A model generated the notes under the pieces. That model was not told where the DNA came from. It saw only the letters and a list, made by a program, of their open reading frames with translations, and did not search any database. Of a stretch of 64,000 nt of DNA, positions 1-10,410 are shown one piece after another (the first letter of the stretch is position 1; each line of letters starts with the position of its first letter). The stretch comes from Nematopogon swammerdamellus (Eukaryota; Arthropoda; Insecta; Lepidoptera; Adelidae), in NCBI GenBank assembly GCA_946902875.1, contig OX336349.1, positions 17,011,891 through 17,075,890 of the forward strand. The letters are read 5' to 3'. The translations under genes were made by a program, and so were the position numbers.

Positions 1-536
1 CGAAGGCCGAGCTGCGTTCAGGATGAGGGTAAACTTTTCGAAGAAAGTAAGTAACAGAGAGCGAGGCCGAAGGCCGAGCTGCGTTCAGGAAAACGATAAA
101 CCTTCTCGAAGACAGTAAGTAACTATGGGCGAGGCCGATGGCCGAGCTGCGTTCAGGAAGAGGATAACCTTTTTCAAGAAAGGAAGTAACAGAGGGCGAG
201 GCCGAAGGCCGAGCTGCGTTCAGGAAGACGATAAACCTTTTCGAAGACAGTAAGTAACAGAGGGCGAGGCCGAAGGCCGAGATGTGTTCAGGAAGAGGAT
301 AAACCTTTTCGAAGAAAGTAAGTAACAAAGAAGTTACTTTCTTCGAAAAGGTTTATCCTCTTCCTGAACACATCTCGGCCTTCGGCCTCGCCCTCTGTTA
401 CTTCCTTTCTTGGAAAAGGTTATCCTCTTCCTGAACGCAGCTCGGCCATCGGCCTCGCCCATAGTTACTTACTGTCTTCGAGAAGGTTTATCGTTAACCT
501 GAACCCAGCTCGCCCTTAGTTACTTACTTTCTTTCT
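1..536. repeat. Foldback element built of ~67-bp tandem units
   Basis: About five direct units, each starting near GCGAGGCCGAAGGCCGAG and ending near AAGTAAGTAAC, occupy roughly 1-328. The reverse complement of the same series follows at about 334-536, so the two halves can fold into one long hairpin with its axis near 331. The right arm lacks one unit that the left arm has. A diverged copy of the same family sits at 40501-40775. The left end is cut by the window edge. No coding potential is seen. Confidence 0.85.
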
Positions 537-540
537 TTGA

Positions 541-583
541 AATACGAATTTCACGCGAGCGAAGCCGCGGGCAAAAGCTAGTT
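541..583 (+). mobile_element. Helitron-like 3' end (Lepidopteran type), fragment
   Basis: The sequence has a GC-rich short palindrome (GCGAAGCCGCGGGC) followed by AAAAGCTAG then T. This resembles a Helitron 3' end, which has a small hairpin and then CTRR, inserted before T. Similar ends occur at 15975-16008 (minus) and 16441-16475 (plus). The assignment rests on this short tail only. Confidence 0.4.
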
Positions 584-1465
584 ATAACAATAAAAACATA
601 TGGTACATATCACTACAAAGATGTATTTTTTTTTAATTAACTGCATATTTACTTTTCCTTTAAATAGAACAGAAATTGTTATATTTCAATTTTCCACTAT
701 TTTCGCTCTCCTGGACAATTTAGCATTTGGTTAATACAGTGTTTCACTCTGGAGCAGCCGATAGGTTTGCACCTAAAATTAATCAAATAGATACCTAACG
801 AAGTTAACCTACATAATATTATGAATCGAATTAAATAAGAAAGTCTGCTCAAGACAATGCATACACACACCGCGCTCCGCCAGACCGCACCCCGCGCCAC
901 TAACCCCCGCCGCACCGCGCCGCTGTTTATTTCGGCGCTTGGAACAATTCGATTTGTATGGGAGCCACATCTTAGCGTAGCCGGAAGTGAATTTTAGTAA
1001 GCCTATCCTGTGTCCCGTATAGTAACTTGTAGTAAGTTTCATCAAATTCGGATGATGGCTTTAAGAGTTATGGAGGAACATACATACATACATACAGAAA
1101 AGATTTCTAAAAATTGTCAATTTAGCTTTAATACCATACATAGAGGCTACAAACTCAATATTTCCTAAAACAAAGTAACTTACTCCATCACCATCCCTTA
1201 CAGATTTATTATTAGTATTGATGTCCGTCTTTAATTGTACGATCAATGCGTTTCTCAAATTATTATTATTCCGTTCACACTCTAATAAGCGTGAATTGTA
1301 TCTTCAACTTTAGTGCAAACGCTACAATTTGGTGAATTTATTTTTCGCGTCATGTGGGCAGTTTTGTTTAATGGAGTCCAGGTCGGAGTCTTAAAATTAA
1401 TGTTATGCTTCTACATAGTTAATAGTTATGTTAGATGCTGTCTAACATAATAAATTGATACTGAC
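584..1465. other. Downstream intron sequence of SOD2, no exon recognised
   Basis: This stretch should be the second SOD2 intron. I found no reading frame resembling the next part of the protein, so exon 3 probably lies left of the window. A short CATA microsatellite lies near 1078-1096, and 850-930 is locally GC-rich. Open frames here look like chance. Confidence 0.4.
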
Positions 1466-1641
1466 CCTTGCACTGAGCAGCGGAGAGTTTCTCCTCCGCC
1501 GCATTGAGGTTGGCAACGTAGGTCGCGTGATGCTTGCTGTGGTGCAGGGTCATGATGTCCCGGCTGATCACCGGCTCCAGCGCGCTGTACTCGTACGGCA
1601 GTTCGGGCAGTGTGTGCTTGAGACGCGCCGCTACCGGCGTG
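1466..1641 (-). CDS. SOD2: Mitochondrial Mn superoxide dismutase, exon 2 (partial gene)
   Basis: Mitochondrial manganese superoxide dismutase converts superoxide to peroxide and oxygen in the matrix. This exon supplies residues 12-69 plus a split glycine codon. It begins after TTGTTCACAG and ends at a GTCAGT donor. It contains [11 protein letters not shown], the start of the mature enzyme, and then [15 protein letters not shown]. By analogy with the human enzyme, H44 is a metal ligand and H48 and Y52 line the active-site gate. The acceptor is phase 2 and fits exon 1 exactly. The C-terminal iron/manganese domain with the other three metal ligands is not in the window. The reading frame is intact and nothing suggests a pseudogene. 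Confidence 0.93.
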
Positions 1642-1660
1642 CTGTGAACAAGTAAGGCTT

Positions 1661-1785
1661 CGTCAGGCCGGCATGACATTCGTAATCACCTTGCATCAGA
1701 GAGTATCCATGGGAATCATTCAAGACACAATCTCGTAGGTGTACCGAAGGGACATGTCGCGCTTTCCATTAAAAAAATATTCAAA
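1661..1785 (+). mobile_element. Truncated 3' tail of a Jockey-like LINE in SOD2 intron 1
   Basis: The stretch from GTCAGGCCGGCATGACATTC to the A-rich end matches, with divergence, the 3' end of the LINE at 24790-25580 (GTCAGGCCGGCATGGCATTC, then ATGTCGCGC and poly-A). It lies antisense to SOD2, beginning about 20 bases upstream (in the gene's sense) of the exon 2 splice acceptor. Confidence 0.7.
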
Positions 1786-1973
1786 AAAATTTAAAATTGT
1801 ACTCATAAAATTTCAGAGCTACATTCAGAACCGAATCGAATGCACAGTAAAACAAGTTCAAAACATAGGGAAAGATATCTCGATTATTATTTACACTGCA
1901 AAGATAGATACCTAAACAATCTGCGCAGGTAGATTTATTAATTATTTACAAAATTTATTCAAAATCTACTCAC

Positions 1974-2005
1974 ACGATATTACAAAGTTTGCTCTTTGCG
2001 AACAT
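1974..2005 (-). CDS. SOD2: Mitochondrial Mn superoxide dismutase, exon 1 with start codon
   Basis: This exon reads MFAKSKLCNIV, with the last codon split, and ends at a GTGAGT donor. Joined to exon 2 it gives MFAKSKLCNIV-TPVAARL followed by the mature start KHTLPELP. That is an 18-residue presequence with K, K and R but no acidic residue, as expected for a matrix targeting peptide. The exact phase match (GT + C = valine) and the 332-bp intron support the join. Transcription proceeds leftward. The 5' UTR probably extends into 2006-2230, but no TATA box could be identified. Confidence 0.85.
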
Positions 2006-2362
2006 GTTGACTGACTGTGATGAACGCTGGCGGGCGAGAAACGACTGCGAGAATACTGCAATGCAAGTGCAACGCCGATATCTTCGAAGTTACAATCGCG
2101 CCGATACAATAGTCGAAAATTATGCAATATTTTGTTTGATTGATTGCCCGGCACCGGTGTTGCCAGTATTATATTTAATTGACATTTGCGCATAAAAATA
2201 ACCCTAAATAATCGGCAAAATTTTACCACTTTTTCTTACACTGGCGTACACATGTAACGTGTAGTCTGGGTGGACCAAAATTTTAGCATAATTTATGGAA
2301 GACAGACACTTTAATATGAATGCAGATTTGTATTAACTCTACTGCCATGCGATGCATACGTA
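2006..2362. other. 5' flank of SOD2
   Basis: This sequence lies upstream of the SOD2 start codon and should hold its 5' UTR and core promoter. I see no clear TATA box or other named motif. The open frames on both strands are not recognisable. Confidence 0.35.
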
Positions 2363-2528
2363 AAGCCGCGTCTCCTGCGAATGTTTTTTTCGAAACATTA
2401 CATAGAAACATCGAAACATTTTGGCGTGGTCATACACATTTTGCATGAAAACCATAGAGAAATAATGTTTTTGTGTAATGTTTCTTGTGTAATGTTTCGA
2501 AAAAAAAAATGCACAGGAGACGCGGCTT
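2363..2528. mobile_element. Palindromic MITE, copy 1
   Basis: The left end AAGCCGCGTCTCCTGCGAAT is inverted at the right end (…GCACAGGAGACGCGGCTT). The inner parts, built on TGTTTCGAAAAAAA, also pair. A second, more rearranged copy lies at 5023-5227. There is no coding capacity. The target-site duplication is unclear. Confidence 0.75.
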
Positions 2529-2929
2529 AACAAAATTTGGGCCTGAATCAAGTGTTTACTAAATGTGTGTGGCCAACTAATCGATTTGTTTTTGAGCTTT
2601 CGTCATAATGCTGCTTATATTTTGGAAGTTTTTTTATTGCGAGTTTACTTTAGTTTTGTTAAAGTTTAGTTAGATAAGAATCTAGTTAGAAACGGCGTAG
2701 CGCGTGAAGGAACGCGCACACGGCGCGCGCCAACTCAACTTTTTAATTGGTTCCGACCAGTTCCGGATCTTCCTTTAGGCGGAGTAGGCGGCAGCCTAGG
2801 GGCCCCGTGGCATCCAGGGGCCCCGCGACAATTATAAAAATAGTGAAAATTTAAAATTTTATTGAAAACAGGCGCGTTGTCGTAAGAAAAAGGCATTATG
2901 ATGATGGTAATGCGCAAGACGTCGTACTT

Positions 2930-3478
2930 CAAGGAAGAGACAAGTTCAGGATAGAAACTTATCTACCAATTTTGGACAAATTAGAGCTTTCTCGACGTAT
3001 CGAAGCATATAACAAAGTTCATTCCTTATTTGGATTTCTCGTCGAGTTTCCGTCAAAGGAAGACTCCGAAATGAAAGAAGTAGCTTAACGATTTAGCCAC
3101 AATTACCCTGAGGACATTAAGGGAGAGTTCCCAGATAAGATGGTTCATTTCAAGCATTTCTTGTCAGAGCTAGAAAATTTCAAGGCTGCTGAAACATTTC
3201 CTGCGACACAATCCTACAAACTCATATTTGAAAATATGGCGCAGTCAACGTTCAGCAATGACTGCAATGTGTAGGTGATGATAACAAATGCCACTGGTGA
3301 ACGATCCTTTTTGAAGTTAAAACTTCTAAAAAATTGCCATCGATCGACAATGACACAAAAGCGTCTAAACTCACTGGCCATAATGGTCACTGAATACGAC
3401 GTTTTAAAAAAAAATTACTTTGGCAACATTCTGATAGAATTCACAAAAAAAAAATTTACGAAAGTGTATGCATAACAT
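2930..3478 (+). pseudogene. hAT transposase (ZMYM1-like) C-terminal remnant
   Basis: Conceptual translation shows KFRIETYLPILDKLELSRR and EAYNKVHSLFGFL, typical of the ZMYM1-like hAT family. After in-frame stops and frame changes it shows TGERSFLKLKLLKN and STMTQKRLNSLAIM, which is the hAT dimerisation region (family pattern: ERSFSKL...MSQERL). The first stop follows EMKEVA and another precedes VMITNA. The catalytic N-terminal half is missing. It is the decayed core of the host element 2758-4703. Confidence 0.85.
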
Positions 3479-3628
3479 TTGTACATTTTCTTTCGTATAT
3501 TGTTTTATCATGAGAAATGTGTTCATTAGTTTAATATATGTTTGAAGTGTGTAATTAAGTTTTTTTATTAATGTCAACTCAAGTTAAAAAAATTTAATAC
3601 ATTTATCTTATTAATCGATCTACTGTCC

Positions 3629-4522
3629 TTGGGCATGATACACAGCTATGCAGACGACAGCACGGAGCACGAGGGGTATGTTAAGGACTGGAAGAGTAGA
3701 GATTCGCGGCACAGGGAGGCTCAACCCTCAGTTGTTGATAAGGTCGATAACGTTCTCGGAAAAGTAGCTATATGGGGCCAGGAGAACCTTGTCACCTTCA
3801 ACGTTAGCAAGACTCAGTGCTGCGCATTATCTGCTAAGGTCGATCCCTTTCCTTTCCAAGCTAGTTTCCAAGGCAGCGTCGTACCTGTTTCGGAACACCT
3901 GGACCTCCTGGGCACCACTATTTCCAAAGACGTGGGTTTTCGGCAACTAATCGAGTCTAAAGCCAAAACTGCATCCAGAAAATTGGGAATACTTTTCCGC
4001 AATCGGCGGTTCTTCTCACCGGCACAACTATTCCTGTTGTACAAAACACAGATTAGGCCGGTGATGGAGTACTGCAGTCACATCTGGGAGGGTAGTCCCC
4101 ATTATCTGCTAGCATCCTTGGACTCGATACAGCGCCGAGCCATCCGTCTTGTTGGTGACCCGAAACTTACAGATGGTCTGGAGTCCCTAAGTCACAGACG
4201 ATTTGTGGGTTCGCTTAGTCTGTTTTACAGATACTATCACGGACGCTGCTCTGCGGAACTAGCATCCCTTATTCCCTGCCACCCGTCCTATCTCCGCATG
4301 ACTCGTCGCAGAGAGACTCAGCACCCTTTTGTTGTTGACATTGGGCTTTTGAGAACCCATCGGTTTTCTAAATCGTTTCTTTGTCGCACCGCTAGAGTGT
4401 GGAACTGTCTTCCGGCGACTGTATTTCCTGAATCCTTTAACCTGGGTGTCTTCAAGCGTCGTATTAACGGGCTAGACAGCCTAGCAACAGTCCGCAAATC
4501 TGCTGGCATGGCACCTAACTGA
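3629..4522 (+). pseudogene. Non-LTR reverse transcriptase, C-terminal part (Jockey-like LINE)
   Basis: An open frame of 297 codons starts in the catalytic box (HSYADDST, the Y/FADD motif) and continues through the thumb region and C-terminal tail (EYCSHIWEG, LDSIQRRAIRLVGDP, RVWNCLPATVFP). It is 5'-truncated: endonuclease, fingers and most of the palm are absent, so it cannot be functional although the frame is open. The 3' UTR with GGTTTACATAAAAAA ends near 4630. The LINE is inserted in the hAT element around it. Shorter pieces of the same 3' end occur at 11700-11849. Confidence 0.9.
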
Positions 4523-4703
4523 GCGTGGTTTCGCGAGGAGAGGTGATTTTGGCTCTGTCGACTGCACCATTGGTCCCTCGGCACAGCCACCCATGCTGGT
4601 TTACATAAAAAAAAAATAATAAAAAAAAATTTATGAGCCAATTTGCGAGGGGGCTTCGAATTTTTACAGCCTAGGGGCCTCCACGAGGTTTAATCCGGCA
4701 CTG

Positions 4704-5022
4704 GTTCCGACCGACTCTCCACGACTCAACTAAAAAGTTGGTACACCTAAAAAGTTGTTCTACAGCGGCCAAATATTTAGTCGGTCGTCGACTTTTTAGA
4801 CTTTAGTCAACCGCCAACCTACTTTGCACTATGCAGAGCGAACGAATGAACAATCGTCGATGTGCGCACCTCAACGATTAAACAGTTGGGCTGGAGCAAA
4901 GTAAAAGAATTATTTTTTATCTTAGGGCTGGGGAGTTATCGGCCGTAATGACCAACTCAACTAAATTGTTTCGTTGGTGATACCACGGCTACCACGCCCC
5001 TGTGTTTTGATGTGTATGTGTA
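4704..5022. other. Spacer between transposons
   Basis: AT-rich spacer between the hAT element and the second palindromic MITE. It contains several copies of AAAAAGTTG/CAACTTTTT-like words near 4730-4810 but no recognisable gene or intact element. Confidence 0.3.
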
Positions 5023-5227
5023 AAGCCGGGTATCCTGCGCATGTTTTTTTGGAAAAACAATACACAAAAAATTTAACAAAAACATTATTTCTCTATGGTT
5101 TTCATACAAATGTTGATGGCCACGCCCCAATGTTTCGATGTTTCTGTGTAATGTTTCGGAAAAAGCATTCCGGGGCCGGGGACGCGGCTTTATGTTTCGA
5201 AAAAAACATTCGCAGGAGATGCGGCTT
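5023..5227. mobile_element. Palindromic MITE, copy 2
   Basis: Same family as 2363-2528: it begins AAGCCGGGTATCCTGCGCAT and ends GCAGGAGATGCGGCTT. It contains an extra internal copy of the right end (GGGGACGCGGCTTTATG near 5175-5195), suggesting a partial duplication within the element. Confidence 0.7.
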
Positions 5228-5707
5228 AATCCAAAATGAGGTGAATTCGAGTCGAGATTTCGAGGTGAAGACATTTCAATCGACAAATATTTCAAATTTG
5301 CCCTAAACTGGCAGCACTCCAAACTTTTCTCTATCTTGAAAAAAAAACACACTAGAATGGCAACACATGCTGTCACACGCCAATACATAGATATGATGGC
5401 AACACTGCCAGATATTTTGCGACGTTTGCTCGGTTCGGTTGATTACGTGCCGTGCCGCCCGTATCCCTTCAAATTCCTTGTGAAAACGAAAACTCAAAAC
5501 ATTGCCGCTGCGTATGAGCGAACCTCCCTCGTTAGGGGAACGAAGACCGGTGAACAGTAGCTGATGGTTTTGGAAATTGCAGTAGTATCCTAAAAGTGTA
5601 TGGTTGGTGCCGTGTGTATGGAGCAGTGTGTACATAGTTAGTGCAGTGCATTTGTTTATTTATAGCCGAAGTCGACGGCCGTCGAGTGCATCATGTAATT
5701 CGGAACG
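5228..5707 (+). promoter_or_regulatory. Presumed promoter and 5' UTR region of the Rim2-like gene
   Basis: The carrier start codon lies immediately downstream. CAGT words that could act as arthropod initiators occur at about 5623 and 5643, and a TATTTATAG word at about 5658-5666. None is decisive. The region contains no recognised transposon. The assignment is by position. Confidence 0.35.
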
Positions 5708-5748
5708 ATGTCACAGCGCGATACAGCCATACATCTGGTCGCCGGGGG
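5708..5748 (+). CDS. Rim2: Mitochondrial pyrimidine nucleotide carrier (SLC25A33/36, Rim2), exon 1
   Basis: This gene encodes an inner-membrane carrier of the SLC25 family. In animals this subfamily exchanges pyrimidine nucleotides, supplying the matrix for mitochondrial DNA and RNA synthesis. Exon 1 encodes MSQRDTAIHLVAG plus a split glycine codon and ends at a GTAAGT donor; it matches the family N-terminus (MSQRDTLVHLFAGG in human). The eight exons 5708-5748, 8774-8939, 27977-28131, 39763-39941, 40858-40970, 42298-42520, 45335-45437 and 49730-49850 join in compatible phases to 366 codons plus stop, close to the Drosophila protein as I remember it. Six transmembrane helices in three repeats are expected. 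There is no cleavable presequence, as usual for carriers. Confidence 0.92.
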
Positions 5749-6050
5749 GTAAGTCGTCCTCGTGCGTAATACGACGTGTGTATCTGCTGATATATCTTTC
5801 GCAGATAACGCCGGCATTCGTCTGCGAGTTTGAAAGCCGTAGACCTATGTAGAATTTTTATACTGTTGTTGAGATTATAATGTTGATATAATACCGCCGT
5901 TGTGCACTAATTCACCAAGTCACATGTGGGCATTGTTTTGAAAATTTGAACAACTTATAATATCTACACGTACAGACGAGTAGGTATGGCTCGGCTAGGC
6001 AAAAATCACATCGTATTATATCCTAAACATACCCATATTTCAAGTTATTT

Positions 6051-6345
6051 AACTAGCAACGCTGAGCGCGGTCAGTACTTGGATGGGTGACCGTGGTTCG
6101 GATTCCACATTAAACTGTAGGTCCCGTCCCTTCTTATCCCGCCCGGGTTGATACCACCGCACTGAGGAGCGAAACATCGGTCGAAACGGCTCTATGTAAA
6201 TAGTTCGTGTTTTCCGTCCAGTTCAGTGTAGCCGACATGAAATGAAGGGAAGCACTGACACGGCACCTAGTTCACCCGGTGTTATGGGCTGACATCACGG
6301 ATGTTGTAGGTGATGTAGTCAATCGTGACAGTTTCCTGGTCGCAC
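6051..6345 (+). mobile_element. SINE with 5S-derived head, copy a
   Basis: It starts with a 5S rRNA-like core (AGCAACGCTGAGCGCGGTCA then GTACTTGGATGGGTGACC, 6051-6092), followed by a tRNA-like B box GGTTCGGATTCC (6095-6106). The family body comes next (TACCACCGCACTGA, then GGTGTTATGGGCTGACATCA, then GATGTTGTAGGTGATGTAG). The tRNA-like A box segment is missing or truncated. It has no poly-A tail. It lies in carrier intron 1. Confidence 0.8.
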
Positions 6346-8542
6346 CAATACACGCAAATACCAGGGAAGGCGGGGAGAGTACGAGGTGTGGTATCCACAC
6401 TATACCAGGGAACCATCCAACTTAATTTCCCCTTTACTGTTGATACTTGAAATGAAATTGAAAATATACTATATTGCCTACTATATACTTACAATTAAAT
6501 ACTTTTGTTACATACAGACTATAGGTTCAAAGGCACATACATATAATATATATCAGTAGTGCCCAGACGGTCGATCGCAAGAGGCTTGTAGGTCGATCGC
6601 TGAAAATATGTCAGAGCAAAAAGTGACTTGTAGAAACATGAACCCTTTTCCGAGTGGTGTAGTTTTCCGCAAGAACCGCAATGGTAACAAATACAAAGGA
6701 TGTAGTAGTACGTAGCTTTCAAGGATGTGAATTTCATCTGAGCAAGATTGGCGTAATTTAATTAATTGTTATTTATAAAATTATTTTAATTGTAATTTTG
6801 AAAAAAATACTAGGTTCGTATAGTTTATTTACATTAAAATTACATAAATAATAGTACACATACACTTTGAATAATTTATTATAAAAAATCTAACAAAAAT
6901 TACTATGAATTATCGAACAACAAAAACTTTTTGGTAAACTGTCAATCTCACAATGTTTAATTATTTGTAGGTAGATCTATATAAACAAATACGATTCATA
7001 CATAATGCAGGTACTTGAGGTATTCATGGAATTTGATGTTTCTGGTAAACCATGGCATGGCATTTACAATTGTTCGGAGTATGGGCGTTATTTTGAAATC
7101 TTTTTAGTATCTCAAGGTTGACAAACACTTTTATATGTATGTTACTTCCACATTTTTATTCATTCTGTGCACTTATCGTTGGCAGTTACGCGCCTACCTA
7201 GTTATTTATTTATTATGCCTCTGGCAATGATAATTGTAGCAACGGCATTGGTTTGTGGATCGTCTGATTATTTCAGCGAAGGTTACATGATTACCTGGTT
7301 ATGTCATAAGTGCAAACTCGGTGAATCTATTTAACACAGACTTGATAAACACCTAAGTGCTTGTTGTTGTTGTAGCCTGTATTAAGGGTCAGCAATACCA
7401 AAAATTGGTTTCTCCCGATTTATGTTTCTAGTAATCCACTGTGAGTTTGGAGGACTTAATTAAATACTTAATAATAAAATACTTAATTGTAGGCGTGAAT
7501 ATATACGGAAGGTGTGAATATATTATAAGAAAAAAAACCAACCAGACTTAAGGAGCGAGAAACACTCTCATTGATGGGGAGTATTGTAATTTTTTTTTTT
7601 TTATGTAAAATTACATGACAATAAAATAATGAATGGCACGGAAACATAGGTTTTCCGACTTTGTGATTTTTTTTTCTGTCAAGTCAAATAGAAACATTTG
7701 TGTTTTAGGCCCCTTCTTGTGAAGCAGTATATCTTGTAGAAAACCATATATTTTTTCTAACATCTAAATAACAGTGGTTTACGAGAAACTTCAATCGGGA
7801 GAAACCAATTTTTCATACTGCCGACCCTTAAGAGGGTCCATTCCCTCGGACCATAAATGGTCCTTTGTACGTTAGGTAGTGCTCGGTGCTATGTCAGCCA
7901 TCCAAGCTCTTCTATGAAGCGGAGCAGCCTCTTCAGCCGCTACCACACTTCAGGGGGTGGTTCCCACTTCCCCGCGACACTGACACCGCTCATTAGCCAC
8001 TTCCACACCTAAGTGGTATCATGTAGTGTAGACTACTAGTCTAGATGTTGTAAAAAGTGTGAGTGCCTCCACTCACGGTTACGATGGCAAACATCAACGA
8101 TATCTCACTTTTACTACGGAGCCTCACTGTTACTAGTGTTACTGGAGTGTTGGATGCACTTGGGGGCAAATACCCTTGCAACATGCCGCGTGACTGGCGC
8201 CTATGTGCCGCGGCAGCGTTGCTGCATCTTTGCCAAATCGCAATCCACTCTGACCCTGAAAAATCCCTGGCTGGGTATACTGGTACTGGTGTTTACACAT
8301 TGTGATAATAAATTTAAATTAAATTAAATTTTGTCTTGCAGTGGATTACAAGGTTAATTAGAAGAAATTGCATTGTGCGATAGATTCTAGCTGAATATCC
8401 CTTAACGGCTCCGGATTTAGAAGACATGTACTTCAAAGGGTAGATTGATAACAGATGCTGTGGAGAGGCATCAGATCGTGGCATGTGCAGATTCGTTGTC
8501 TCTGCCACCCCACTGGAAAACAGGCACAATCTTCACAATCAC
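6346..8542. other. Carrier intron 1, no recognised gene
   Basis: Mostly AT-rich intron. About 7850-8300 is less AT-rich and has a chance open frame, followed by an AAATT-rich stretch at 8306-8330. I recognise no domain, RNA gene or intact mobile element here. Confidence 0.3.
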
Positions 8543-8677
8543 ACCAGTTCAATGTAGCCAACATGAAATGAAGGGAACCACTGACATGGCACCTAGTTCA
8601 CCCGGTGTTATGGGCTGACATCACGGATGTGGTAGGTGATGTAGCAAACGGTGTCGTTTCTGTAAAAAAAAAAAAAT
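8543..8677 (+). mobile_element. SINE 3' half with poly-A, copy b
   Basis: It contains CCAGTTCAATGTAGCCAACA, the GGTGTTATGGGCTGACATCA body and GATGTGGTAGGTGATGTAG, and ends in poly-A. It is 5'-truncated and ends about 100 bases before the acceptor of carrier exon 2. Confidence 0.8.
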
Positions 8678-8773
8678 TAAAAAATATTTTGTATCCCTTA
8701 ACCAATATTTTGGTGCCATAGCAAATTTGTTGGTCCTTCGAGCCGGATTTAACCACACTTTTGTCCCCCCCAG

Positions 8774-8939
8774 GGTGGCGGGAACGGCCGGTGCTGTGGT
8801 CACGTGCCCCCTCGAGGTGGTGAAGACCCGCCTGCAGTCGTCGAAGGGTGTGGGCTCGCCGCCGGCTCCCCCGCGACGCCCGCCGCACGAAGCGCCCGAC
8901 TCCACTAGGAAACTATACAGCAAGCTTGCGACTCATCAG
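8774..8939 (+). CDS. Rim2: Mitochondrial pyrimidine nucleotide carrier, exon 2
   Basis: The exon follows a CCCCCCCAG acceptor and ends at GTATGT. It encodes the end of transmembrane helix 1 and the first carrier signature: GTAGAVVTCPLEVVKTRLQS, with P26-x-E28-x-x-K31 of the PX[DE]XX[KR] motif. A proline-rich stretch (PPAPPRRPPHEAP) then opens the enlarged first matrix loop typical of insect Rim2 proteins. Phases are 2 in and 0 out. It is GC-rich compared with the surrounding intron. Confidence 0.95.
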
Positions 8940-10354
8940 GTATGTTTGGCTGTTTGAAGCGAATACTTAAGGCACTTTGGTACAAATCTGAATGGGAATG
9001 GGTGTCATTGAAGGTCAAGATCGAATGCTAGCATTTCACATGGCAGTGGGGATAAAAATATTTGGCAAACATATTAGTTTGATCTCCCTTTAATCGCTCG
9101 CATGCTGCCGGGTTTTACAGAGTCGGTTGTCGCGCATGGGCCGACCTGTGAGCGGTTAATTGCTTACTTAGAATGAGATAAAACTAAAATTTGTTTGCCT
9201 TATTTGGCCAATGGACTGCCATGTAAATTTCTAGCATACACCAAGCAATACTTCAAGCTCTTGTTTTGTGCCATTTCGATGTCATGTCATGAGTGAAGGA
9301 ATCCGTAAACCAAACATGCGTAAATAATTTAAAATAAAATTAAAATCTAATTATTTTATATTTCGTTGTCATAAATTCAGCTTTCTGCACCTTTTCTGAT
9401 TTGTACCTTTTTACTGTAAGCTCCGGCACTAATGGGCAACTTTTGTCGCCGGCAAGTCCTCTCGCTGCAATCAAGTATGCTTTATTTCCATACTGATTCT
9501 GCATTGCATATCGCTAGATCGTTGATAATTGCGAAACGGCTATGGTTTCTGGGACTAAAGTTGCCCATTGTGTCTTGCTAGGCCTAGGGTGTACTTTTTA
9601 TTATCTGCTTACATTTTAATCAGATCTTAAAGTAAGTACCTAACTACATTGAAATGTTTAACTTGCGCGGAATCGGAAGGCACCAGAACATTGTCTGTCA
9701 CGCTCAATTGTCAAACTAACATCATAATGGATGTGAAGACGTAGCCCTCTCTCGCTCTTCACTTCCCTGGCGAGCGAGACAGAACTGTGTTGTTGTTGTG
9801 TACCTTGCGATACCGCGATAGCAATATTGCTTTCATGTTTCTGTATCGGAATTTTATAATGTTTCGTAACTTTATACATAGTATGGCTTTTTGTAATCTA
9901 GCTAGATTTTTGGACAATTTTAATAGTTATATATGAATTTTAAGCTTTTCTTAATTTAGTGTTCAGCCTTGAATTTACTTATTTATTTCATTTCAATAAA
10001 AGGAAATATATTTATTGCACAATATGAAATTAACAAAAAAATTTGCCTTGAATTGAATAGGGAGCAAATGTCGTGGGACATATCTTACGACTTCATTTGG
10101 CCAGTTTTTATTATTTGTCGTTTAACTTTAGTGTTTGCACTATAATCACACAAGTTTTATGCTTGTATGTATTACTTTTTTTAAGATATGGGAAAAACAA
10201 AAAAAAAACTTTAAAAAAAAGGTTTCATGTCACTCCTTAATTTTTTACTTTTGGTTTTTTTTTGTTAGAATATCGGCCATAATAACACATTTTTTGTGAA
10301 CATTTCAACTGGCTACCTATTAAGCTTCTGAAAATACAGCCCTTTAAAGGCAGG
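8940..10354. other. Start of carrier intron 2, no recognised gene
   Basis: AT-rich intron sequence. No conserved frame, RNA gene or well-preserved element was recognised. The open frame at 9658-9879 (minus) has no family features. Confidence 0.3.
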
Positions 10355-10410
10355 ACAGAAAGACAGACAGCGTAAGCTTGGTAATAGGGTTCCGTACGGA
10401 ACCCTAAAAA
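10355..10410 (+). repeat. Fragment of a GGTTCCGTACGGAACCC interspersed repeat
   Basis: It contains GACAGACAGCGTAAGCTTGG and then GGGTTCCGTACGGAACCCTA followed by A. Related pieces occur at 15351-15803, 35830-35985, 44936-45295 and 61790-61960. A common Lepidopteran interspersed repeat; its class is not assigned here. Confidence 0.6.

Larger units (their letters stand above)
2758..4703 (+). mobile_element. hAT transposon with exact 8-bp TSD, carrying a nested LINE
   Basis: The ends read CAGTTCCGGAT at the left and ATCCGGCACTG at the right, an imperfect terminal inverted repeat of hAT type. The eight bases GTTCCGAC occur at 2750-2757 and again at 4704-4711, an exact duplication. Inside are a broken hAT transposase C-terminus (2930-3478) and a later LINE insertion (about 3620-4630). 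Removing the LINE leaves an element of about 0.9 kb, so it was already internally deleted. Confidence 0.88.

Noticed and set aside
6051..6092. Possible 5S rRNA gene
   Set aside because: Only about 41 bases of the internal control region match; the 5S ends are absent and the sequence continues into the SINE body, so it is a SINE head (likewise 23749-23789).
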